Assembly (NCBI GenBank): GCA_034423195.1
Contig: DAOUIZ010000021.1
Span: forward strand, 1-64,000
DNA length: 64,000 nt
Direction of reading: 5' to 3'
From: CATOSK01 sp034423195
GTDB lineage: Bacteria; Chloroflexota; Dehalococcoidia; Lucifugimonadales; UBA3495
Part shown: in pieces, positions 34,175 to 41,981 of the stretch
Layout of the letters: each line of letters begins with the position of its first letter
Numbering within the stretch: position 1 is the first letter of the stretch
Notes under the pieces: generated by a model
What the model was told of the DNA's origin: nothing
Databases searched by the model: none
What the model saw: only the letters and a program-made list of their open reading frames with translations
Program-made: the position numbers and the translations under genes

Positions 34175-35215
34175 ATGGCATATCCGTGGGCCAACGTCTT
34201 TATCCTCATCATGGGCGGCCTTTCCCTGGTGAGCGGCATCCTGGGCCTCATTGGGGGCTCTCCGAACTGGTCGCCGGCGCTGGACGTGCATCGAGTCTCC
34301 GGGTTCGCCCTCGTCGCGCTGCTTCTCTGGAAGGTACGCAACGTCCTGGGGCCGCTGACCAACCGGGGGCTATGGAAGCGCCGCCCCACCCTGCTTCTCG
34401 GCTCCCTGGCCCTGTTCCTGTTGCTGCTCGCGGCCCTCATCCTGGGAATAGGCTGGAGCCACGCCGGTTACTTCGCATACCTGGGATTCAGCGGGGTGAG
34501 CTGGCACATATACCTGTCGCTGCTGCTGGCGCCCTTCGTGGCCTGGCACGCCCTGACCCATTCCTGGACCCTGCAGCCCCGCTTCTGGGCCCAACGGCGG
34601 TCCTTCCTGAGACTGGCCGGCCTGAGCGTTGCCGGGCTCGCCCTGTGGCGTGCGGGAGAATTGGCGGCCGGTGTCCTGGCGCTGCCCGGGGAAGACCGGC
34701 GGTTCACCGGGTCCTACGAGCGGAGCAGCTTTTCCGGCAACGCCTTCCCGACCACGTCCTGGCTGAACGACAACCCGGACCCGGTCGACGGGGACAAATG
34801 GCGGTTGAGGGTCGGGGGCGTCGTCCGCCATGACCTTGCCCTTGGGTTGGATGACCTGTCCCGCAGCCGGGAAAGGACAACGGCCGTCCTGGACTGCACC
34901 GGCGGTTGGCACTCCACGCAGGAATGGGAAGGAATCCCCTTGAAGGATGTCCTCCAATCGGCCGGGGTGGAGCCTGGGGCGGGCAGCGTCACCGTCCGCT
35001 CCGTCACGGGTTACCAGCGAAGGTTCTCGCTGGGAGAAGCGGGCGGGTACCTTTTGGCCACCCACGTTGGAGGCGAGCCCATTTCGCACGGTCACGGGTT
35101 TCCGGTGCGGTTGGTGGCCCCGGGCAAGCGCGGCTTTGAATGGGTCAAGTGGGTCGATTCCATTCATGTGAACGACACCGGGAAATGGTGGCAATCGCCC
35201 TTCCCCTTGACCTGA
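34175..35215 (+). CDS. Membrane cytochrome-b-like domain fused to a sulfite-oxidase-type Mo domain
   Basis: A 346-residue protein. Residues 1-165 carry four membrane segments with His in DVHRVSGF, GWSHAGYF, WHIYLSLLL and WHALTH, like a heme-b cytochrome (YedZ/cyt-b561 type). Residues 185-346 are a sulfite-oxidase-fold molybdopterin domain with the Mo-ligand Cys in AVLDCTGGWHSTQEWEGIPL and GFPVRLVAPGKRGFEWVKWV at the cofactor pocket. It unites in one chain what MsrP/MsrQ do as two proteins, and probably reduces or oxidises a periplasmic substrate using quinone electrons. AAAGGCGAG precedes the ATG. Confidence 0.87.
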   Translation: MAYPWANVFILIMGGLSLVSGILGLIGGSPNWSPALDVHRVSGFALVALLLWKVRNVLGPLTNRGLWKRRPTLLLGSLALFLLLLAALILGIGWSHAGYFAYLGFSGVSWHIYLSLLLAPFVAWHALTHSWTLQPRFWAQRRSFLRLAGLSVAGLALWRAGELAAGVLALPGEDRRFTGSYERSSFSGNAFPTTSWLNDNPDPVDGDKWRLRVGGVVRHDLALGLDDLSRSRERTTAVLDCTGGWHSTQEWEGIPLKDVLQSAGVEPGAGSVTVRSVTGYQRRFSLGEAGGYLLATHVGGEPISHGHGFPVRLVAPGKRGFEWVKWVDSIHVNDTGKWWQSPFPLT

Positions 35216-35422
35216 CGCCATGCTCGGCACCGGGCAGGTCATTCCGCACCAGCCTTGCGGGGGCCGGGCCGCCCAGTAGACGACGGGAAGAACCCGGTAC
35301 TTCGCGCCGGCCCGGTACTCCTCCTCCAGCCCCGACAACCGGAGCGAGGGTAGATAGGCTACACTGGCCCCAGTCCTGCCACACCGCCAATTCCTCTCCG
35401 CCCGGCTTCGGCCGGCGGGACA

Positions 35423-36664
35423 ATGGGCAACGAATTGAATATCACTGGCACTCTGAATCGGGCCGCGGTTCCCCTGAGGGCATTCCGGCAGCGGAGTTTC
35501 AGCCTCCTCTGGACTTCGATGACCCTGGTGGGCATGGGAAACCAGATGGAGCAGGTGGTCCTGGGGTGGTACGTCCTCACCCTGACCGACTCTCCCTTCA
35601 TGGTCGGCCTGGTCGGCTCGGCCAGAATGGCCCTGAATTTCCTGGCCCTTTTCACCGGGGCGATAGCGGACCGGGTGCCCCGGCAGCGGCTGCTGGCGGG
35701 AGTGGAGTTCTCCATGGCCCTGCTGGGGACGGGGATGCTGGCCCTGATCATCAGCGACCGGCTGGAGGTCTGGCACATCTACGCCATAACCCTGCTGGGA
35801 GGGGTCATACGGCTGTTTCAGATGCCGGCGGCTCAGTCCATGGTGGCCGATACCCTGAGCGCGGACCGCATTTCCAACGGGGCCGCCCTGACCAACGTGG
35901 GGCGGAACCTGACCACGGTGGTTGGGCCTTTGATCGGCGGGATTCTGTTCCAGAGTCTGGGGCCGTCGGGGGCGTTCCTGGTGGTGGCGTCGCTCTATTT
36001 CTGCGGCGGGATTTCCGCTTTCGCCATCGGGAACGTTGGAAGTGCCCAAAGCGGGGAAAGGGAGTCGCTCCTCCGGGACATTTGGGACGGATTGAAGTAC
36101 GTCAAGGGCCAGCAAACGCTCTGGGCCATCCTGGTCCTGGCGGTAATCATCAATTTCACCGGCTGGCCCCTCCACACCACACTGATGCCGGTGTTCGCCC
36201 GGGATGTGCTGGGGACCGGCTCCACCGGCCTGGGGATGTTGATTTCCGCCTTTGGCATCGGGGCTTTGCTGGGTTCGATGGCCTGGGCTTCGTCGCCCGA
36301 TTTGAAACACACCGGGGCATTCCTGATCCTGGCGGTGGCACTGTGGCACCTGAGCATGGTGTTTTTCTCGGCTTCCACCTCGCTGCACCTGTCGCTGGCC
36401 ATCCTGCTGTTCACCGGAGCATTCTTTTCCTCGACCCAGGTTTTGATGCTGACGCTGCTGCTCAAGACGACCCGTTCGGAGTTCAGAGGGCGGGTGCTGG
36501 GGCTGCGTTCCTTTGCCATCTACGCCTACACTTTCGGGAGTTTGAACTCGGGAGCCGTGGCCAGCCTTTGGGGAGCGCCCTGGGCCGCCAACGTGAACGC
36601 CGCAATCGGGATTACATTGGCGGCGCTTCTGGCCCTCGTCGCGCCCAAGTTCCGGCGGTCGTAA
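35423..36664 (+). CDS. MFS transporter, MFS_3 (EntS-like) type
   Basis: A 413-residue exporter of the same branch and length as the gene at 237-1478. TLVGMGNQMEQVVLGWYVLT near residue 33, IADRVPRQRLL in the A-loop, MPVFARDVLGTGSTGLGMLI in the second half and a final VAPKFRRS are shared features. About 12 membrane helices. The substrate is unknown; export of a small molecule is likely. It is the last plus-strand gene before the triterpenoid cluster on the opposite strand. Confidence 0.86.
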   Translation: MGNELNITGTLNRAAVPLRAFRQRSFSLLWTSMTLVGMGNQMEQVVLGWYVLTLTDSPFMVGLVGSARMALNFLALFTGAIADRVPRQRLLAGVEFSMALLGTGMLALIISDRLEVWHIYAITLLGGVIRLFQMPAAQSMVADTLSADRISNGAALTNVGRNLTTVVGPLIGGILFQSLGPSGAFLVVASLYFCGGISAFAIGNVGSAQSGERESLLRDIWDGLKYVKGQQTLWAILVLAVIINFTGWPLHTTLMPVFARDVLGTGSTGLGMLISAFGIGALLGSMAWASSPDLKHTGAFLILAVALWHLSMVFFSASTSLHLSLAILLFTGAFFSSTQVLMLTLLLKTTRSEFRGRVLGLRSFAIYAYTFGSLNSGAVASLWGAPWAANVNAAIGITLAALLALVAPKFRRS

Positions 36665-37302
36665 CCACCGGGAGACAGGGCACGGGCGGGCGATCCGGGC
36701 AGGTTAACGGAAGCAAGTTTGGGGGATGGAACTCTGGAGAAGCTCCACTGCATGGCCGCAAAGCAGGGCAATCGCGTCTTGAGGTGGAACCTATTATTGG
36801 GACAGGATCAGGGCGGAGTTAAGTGAGAGCCATGTTATGCCCGTATCCGGGCCGTACAGAGGCGACTAACCTGCCAGCCCCGCAAGTGGTGTAGGCTCCC
36901 GGTGAGGCCCGTCGTCCGGATTGAGGCCGAGTGGATACTGGTGCGCAATGCCCGGGTGAGAACATGGTCCGGGAGACTGGCGACGCCCCGGTCAGGGCGA
37001 TCCCGTTGTTGTGGGTGCGGAAGGGCACGCTGATGGCGGTGTTGTCCTGCTGGGTGCCGTAAACCCGGAAGGGTAAGAGGCAAAGCCGGCCGAGGAAGTG
37101 GGTTTCTTGTTGTACCAGAAAAGCAGGGAAGCCGCGGACGGGGACCCGAAAATGCCAGCCCACCAACTCCGGCGTCTAGTGCTCGAAGCCGTCCCAGAAC
37201 GGCCCAGGGGCTTCATAGACTGCTTCCCGCGACTGCTTCCCGCAAGTTCGAGTCCCCGCTACTCCCCGCAATGGCCTGTATCAACGGAGTGGGCGGGCTG
37301 TC
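36665..37302. other. Gene-free junction before the triterpenoid cluster
   Basis: No gene is supported in these 638 bases. At 37244-37262 the sequence AGTTCGAGTCCCCGCTACT looks like the T-loop and 3' side of a tRNA, but no matching T-stem or tRNA body precedes it. It may be a relic of an integration site. Two convergent genes end at the edges (MFS at 36664, P450 at 37303). Confidence 0.45.
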
Positions 37303-39336
37303 TCAAACCGGGATCGCATGGCGCCTTTCCTTGATGACAAACTTGAGCTTCTTGCTGGGGGACTGCGTCGGCAGGGGACTTATGCGCAGATCCGCGCCCG
37401 GCGGCGACAGTTCAAACGTGAAGTAGTGCGCCAGCAGGAGCACGTTCAGGCAAACCTGCATCTCGGCCCAGTGGCTGCCCAGACACCGGTGCGTGCCCAG
37501 GCCATAGGGCGCATAGCCCGGGCTGAGGTGCTCGTTCCGCGGCGGCAGGTATCGATCAATGTCGAAAGTGAACGGGTCCGGAAAGACGTCCTCCATGTAA
37601 TGGGTGGCGGCCTGGACAATGACTACCCGCGCCCGTAGGGGCAGCTGATACCCCTCGACGATGCACGAGTTCATGACGTTGCGCACCGACAGGCCTACGT
37701 TGGGAGTGAGCCGGTGGGACTCCAACAGCACGCGATGCGTCACATCGATGTTGGCCGGCATCAAGTCTTCGCCGGTGGGATCTCCCCCGGCGAACAGCGC
37801 GTCGGCCTCGGCCTGCACGCGCCGGTATACGTCCGGGTTCGACGCCAGGTGGTAGAAAGTGAAGCTGGTCAGGTCGGCGAGGTACATTCCGGTCAGCAGC
37901 AGCGTGTCGAGCGGGAAGCCCAGGTCGGTCTCGGGGAGGAAGTGCTCCTCGTTGGCATGGACGGCAAGGTAGCCATCAATGACGTCCGGGGGCCGGCCGG
38001 TGCGCTGGGCCGGGGTATGGCTGGCCCTGATGCGTCCGGCCATCTGGGCCACGAGCCTGGCGCGGCGCCTCATACCCGGCGTCTTCAACAGGAACTTGGG
38101 CAGCAGGCCGGTCAGGTGACTGATGAGCAGAAGCTTGTTGAAAATCAGAATGTCCTCGAACACGTCCGTGGTATCGTGGCTTACCAGGAGCTGGGACATC
38201 TGAGCATTGAGATAGCGCCGGAACGTCGGCCCGGCCTGCATGGTGTCGCCGACCTCCCACGACGACAGGTGCTGTCGCGCGATCCGGTACACCTCGTCAA
38301 GGCGGCGGAGGAAGGTCTGGGGAGAGTGGGAGGGCTGCAGGGCCCGGCGAAAATGGAAGTGGTCGGCGCCGTCCATGGTGTGTATGGTGCGGGAGGTACC
38401 GTGGGCCTGCTCTACGCTGGCCAGGTACTCCTTCGAGCGCAGGAACAGGCGGCCCCGCTTTTGGACCCAGTCGTTTACTCCTGGCCCGGCGAGGAATATG
38501 TAGGACTGCTTCGAGAACGGAGGGCTCAGCTCAAACACCGGGCCATAATGATTGGCAAGGTCGGCGAACAGGGCAGGGACGTTGCCGGCGCGCAGGTGTG
38601 GACTGAACAACATCTTGCGCAGCGAGAGGCGCGGTATCCTCTTGGAGGGGAGCGCCTGCAGTGGGGGTCTGGCGATGGTGCTGCTCACCGCCTCGCCGAG
38701 GGCGCGGCCGATTACATCCATCCGGCAGATCAACTCTATGCGCTGCTCGGCTTCTTCGTCGAGGGACATGATAAGGGGTATGACGTTGCAGGAATTGAGG
38801 AGAGCGATGGTGATCACGTCCCGCGGGTCGGGAATCTCATCGGACTTGATGAGCGCCTGGATGCGCGTCTTGACGAAGGAGCCGCCGGCCCCGCTCTGGG
38901 CGCCGAGGTACGTTTGCCGGGCGGACCGCCCCAGTGTCCAGAAATCGCCGTCGAGGAGCTCCAGGAAATCCAGAACAACCAGGTCGCTGAGTACCAGGTC
39001 GACGATCGTTTCCGCACGCGGGGCGAGCCGCTCGATCCAGTACCGCGTGCCGTGTTGTTCCGGCTCGTCGGCGATTTCCGCCAGTACCGGGTCCAGGGTG
39101 GGCGAGCCGGTCGGAGTATTGTCGTTCAGGAACAGGGATTCCGTATCGGTGTCGACGAGAAAGCGAAGGGAAAGCTCTGCCAGCACGGCCCCGATGACGG
39201 TGCAATTGAGGCTCCAGCCCGGCACCTGGTGAAAATAGCCGCTGTCCTCGTTGAGCAGCATCAGGACCAGTTCTTCGGGCAGGGAGAGGGAATGGTGGTT
39301 AATCGTGCTTGAGGCTGAATTCGTACTTCGAGTCAT
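37303..39336 (-). CDS. GOLPH3/GPP34 domain-cytochrome P450 fusion
   Basis: A 677-residue fusion. Residues 18-225 match GPP34/GOLPH3: SLPEELVLMLLNEDSG, VIGAVLAELSLRF, NDNTPTGSPTLDPVLAEIA, RYWIERLAPRAE and DPRDVITIALLNS. Residues 240-677 are a P450: I-helix region at 473-498 (weakly conserved, no AGxxT), ExxR as ESHR at 539-542, and the heme loop YGLGTHRCLG with Cys618 (Tyr replaces the usual first Phe). In eukaryotes GOLPH3 binds phosphoinositide membranes; here the domain may attach the P450 to membrane. As the last gene of the cluster it probably oxidises the cyclised triterpenoid. The P450 could also act on another lipid. The fusion is in one uninterrupted frame. Confidence 0.87.
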   Translation of the reverse strand: MTRSTNSASSTINHHSLSLPEELVLMLLNEDSGYFHQVPGWSLNCTVIGAVLAELSLRFLVDTDTESLFLNDNTPTGSPTLDPVLAEIADEPEQHGTRYWIERLAPRAETIVDLVLSDLVVLDFLELLDGDFWTLGRSARQTYLGAQSGAGGSFVKTRIQALIKSDEIPDPRDVITIALLNSCNVIPLIMSLDEEAEQRIELICRMDVIGRALGEAVSSTIARPPLQALPSKRIPRLSLRKMLFSPHLRAGNVPALFADLANHYGPVFELSPPFSKQSYIFLAGPGVNDWVQKRGRLFLRSKEYLASVEQAHGTSRTIHTMDGADHFHFRRALQPSHSPQTFLRRLDEVYRIARQHLSSWEVGDTMQAGPTFRRYLNAQMSQLLVSHDTTDVFEDILIFNKLLLISHLTGLLPKFLLKTPGMRRRARLVAQMAGRIRASHTPAQRTGRPPDVIDGYLAVHANEEHFLPETDLGFPLDTLLLTGMYLADLTSFTFYHLASNPDVYRRVQAEADALFAGGDPTGEDLMPANIDVTHRVLLESHRLTPNVGLSVRNVMNSCIVEGYQLPLRARVVIVQAATHYMEDVFPDPFTFDIDRYLPPRNEHLSPGYAPYGLGTHRCLGSHWAEMQVCLNVLLLAHYFTFELSPPGADLRISPLPTQSPSKKLKFVIKERRHAIPV

Positions 39337-39458
39337 GTCTCAATAAAATAATAACGGTATAAAGCACATTCTGGGCAGGGGTATCATCTCTGTCAATACA
39401 AGGGAACGTTCATGATTTTGTCAACCTTGGCGGGGACGGCAGCCCCAACCCCCCGGCA

Positions 39459-41939
39459 TTAAACCCCTGCCTGTTGCTCTTCCTCGTGCCGCCTGTATAC
39501 CGCGTCGATTTCCATGTCGAGATCACGCTCCCAGCTTTGCACCATCGAACGCAGCCGCATATTCTGGTAGGCCCCCCAGAAGGTCATGGCGGATGGCACC
39601 AGCATCACGGACAGGATTAGCGAATACGCAATGGTAATCACCACCGTGATGCCGAACTGCTGCAGTGCAGGCACCGACGAAAGCATCAACACCCCGACCC
39701 CGCTGCCCGTGGTCAAGGCGGAACCCAGCAGAGCGGAGCCCGTCGTCTTCAGAGTGCGTACCGCCGCTATCTCAGGATTGCGAAGGTGGCTGTACTCCTC
39801 CCGGTACCTGTAGATGATATGTATCGTGTAGTCCACGCCGATTCCTATGGATAGCGCCGTTATGGTTGCGGTTACAATCGTATAGGGGATTCCCAGCAGC
39901 GCCAGCGTGCCGAGTATCCAGACCAGGACGAGCACGATTGGCCCGACGGCAATGAAGGCCAAGAATGGCTGACGAAGCGTTGCCCAGAAGAACACGAACA
40001 GGATACCAAGAGCCGCAGCAATCGTGGCCGCTATCGCTTCCGTTTGACGGCTCGTCATTTCTTCCGTCACCGTTACTGAGATCACGCTTCCCGAGGTCAC
40101 CGTAACGGCTTCATCCTCGCCAAACCAGAGCCCTTCAATCTCATCCTGCAGGACCTTCGTCTGGTCCGGGTCGTTGGTGAAGACCGGAAACTGGAGCAGG
40201 ACCGCATCGATGCCTTGCGGGTCGTTGGCCAAAAGGTGCCTGACGGCGGGTTCTTTCGCCTCCAGCTTGTCCAGAAATTCCTGCATCAGCACCGGATCGA
40301 ACTGCACCCCCGCCGTGGCCGCTTCGAAGAGCGCGGCGAGTTCAGGGTCATACTTGTCCCCAGGCCCGCCGGTGTCCTCGGTCCAGTCGTGCACAAGAAG
40401 CTCGAAAGACGCCTGAATCGGCCCCGCCGCCGCCTGCGGACGCTTCCATTCGTCCTTGAAGGCGGTCGTCATATCGTCCAGGTTCACCAGTGTCCGGGTC
40501 TCCGTGGCCTCCACGCGCAGCAGCGTATTGGCCATTTCCACCGAACCGCCGATGGCGGCATCCAGTGTCGTCCAGTCCTCCGCGACGTTTCCGCCGGCGG
40601 GCAGAAGGTCCAGTATGCTGAACCTCGATTCGATCCGCGTCGAGGCAACCCCGAGTATGATCGACAGCACCAGTATGGTGACGAGATAGGGAATCGGGTT
40701 GCGGGAGACGCTTCCCCCCACCAGTTCCGCGATTCTGTCGATGCCCGGCAGCGCCTGTGATACTTGCCGGGGCGGAGTGAGGCGGCCGCGTGACTCCCGC
40801 CGCCGGTCGATAATGAGCCGGCCGGCAGGCAGGAGCGTCAGCATCACGATTACACTCATCCCCACGCCCAGTCCGGCCACCACACCGAAGTCCTTGATCG
40901 CCGGAATGGGAGAGAGCAATCCCACCATGAAGCTGCCAATCGTTGTCAACGCTGCCAGGGTGAGGGGGGGTATCACGACCCGCAGCCCGGACCGGGAGGC
41001 AGCCAGCACCGGCGTACCTCCGCTTCTTGCCTCGCGGTAATGCAGCGCCACCTGGATTGCATAGTCCACCGTGAGACCGATGATGAGTATGGGGATGATT
41101 ACCGATACTCCGCTCGGCCTGCCCAGGAGTCCCAGCCCGTTGGGCCCCAGCCAGCCCTCCGCGCCGACTACCCACACAATGGCCATCAACAGGCCTGCCA
41201 GCGACAGCACCAGGTCGGAAGGTGACCGCAGGAAGAGGAATATCAGAACGGCAATCAGCAGGAAGGCTATTCCGATCAGCGGCCCGGTGTCCTCCCTGTA
41301 CGCTCTCTGGTACTCATCCTGGATCACCGCCGGAGACAGGCTGCTCACGCGCAAAGGGCCTTCATCAGATGTCGCTATTTCGTAAACCCGGCGCTCCGCG
41401 TCCTGTAATCGCTCCTCAACGGTGTCCTGCAGGCGGATCGTGGCAACCGCCACCGGCGTCCCGTCCTCATCGGTTCCTGTCAACGCGGCGAGGGCGCTTT
41501 GGACCTCTGGAACATTGCGCACGGCGTCTATTTCTGCCTGTGTGACCGACTCGAAACCGTCCACTCCCAGGGCGGCCTGGATGATAAACGAGGGCGCGAT
41601 TACCGGATCGACTGGCGTGAGCAGGACCGCCACTTCGGGGTCGCTCGCAATCTCGCCGATCAGGCCGGACATCTGCGAGAGTCCCTCGGGGGTCAGGGAT
41701 TCGCCGCGGAAGAGCAGGGAGACTACTACGATCTCGCCCGATTCGCCAAAGAGTTCGTCAATATCGTCCAGCGCTTTGACTACGGGATTGTTGGGAGGAA
41801 AATACCCATCCGTCTCGTCAATCTCAGCACGCAGCGACGCACCCGCGCCCAGAACAATGGTGATGATGATCAGCACGCCGATAGTGACATACGGTCGGGC
41901 TGTGATGATCCGGCTCATCAGGTTGAGTACTTCGTTCAT
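39459..41939 (-). CDS. RND/MMPL family transporter
   Basis: An 826-residue RND-superfamily exporter with two matching halves. Each has one helix, a large extracytoplasmic domain, and a bundle of five or six helices (LIGIAFLLIAVLIFLFLRSP, VSVIIPILIIGLTVDYAIQV in half one; IAVGPIVLVLVWILGTLALL, ALSIGIGVDYTIHIIYRYRE in half two). The GLTVDYA/GIGVDYT motifs carry the proton-relay Asp. It belongs to the MMPL/HpnN-like group that moves lipids. Placement 42 bases after the oxidosqualene cyclase stop suggests a role like HpnN (hopanoids) or the sterol transporter BstA, with a triterpenoid as cargo. Confidence 0.88.
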   Translation of the reverse strand: MNEVLNLMSRIITARPYVTIGVLIIITIVLGAGASLRAEIDETDGYFPPNNPVVKALDDIDELFGESGEIVVVSLLFRGESLTPEGLSQMSGLIGEIASDPEVAVLLTPVDPVIAPSFIIQAALGVDGFESVTQAEIDAVRNVPEVQSALAALTGTDEDGTPVAVATIRLQDTVEERLQDAERRVYEIATSDEGPLRVSSLSPAVIQDEYQRAYREDTGPLIGIAFLLIAVLIFLFLRSPSDLVLSLAGLLMAIVWVVGAEGWLGPNGLGLLGRPSGVSVIIPILIIGLTVDYAIQVALHYREARSGGTPVLAASRSGLRVVIPPLTLAALTTIGSFMVGLLSPIPAIKDFGVVAGLGVGMSVIVMLTLLPAGRLIIDRRRESRGRLTPPRQVSQALPGIDRIAELVGGSVSRNPIPYLVTILVLSIILGVASTRIESRFSILDLLPAGGNVAEDWTTLDAAIGGSVEMANTLLRVEATETRTLVNLDDMTTAFKDEWKRPQAAAGPIQASFELLVHDWTEDTGGPGDKYDPELAALFEAATAGVQFDPVLMQEFLDKLEAKEPAVRHLLANDPQGIDAVLLQFPVFTNDPDQTKVLQDEIEGLWFGEDEAVTVTSGSVISVTVTEEMTSRQTEAIAATIAAALGILFVFFWATLRQPFLAFIAVGPIVLVLVWILGTLALLGIPYTIVTATITALSIGIGVDYTIHIIYRYREEYSHLRNPEIAAVRTLKTTGSALLGSALTTGSGVGVLMLSSVPALQQFGITVVITIAYSLILSVMLVPSAMTFWGAYQNMRLRSMVQSWERDLDMEIDAVYRRHEEEQQAGV

Positions 41940-41981
41940 AGCGTGGTCCCATTTGCCTTTTGTGTATGTCCGATTTACCGC

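Noticed and set aside
34370..36388. 672-codon minus-strand frame
   Set aside because: Antisense to the Mo oxidoreductase and MFS genes; Pro/Gln/Arg-rich with no domain.
37714..39312. 532-codon plus-strand frame
   Set aside because: Shadow of the GPP34-P450 gene, with no family resemblance.
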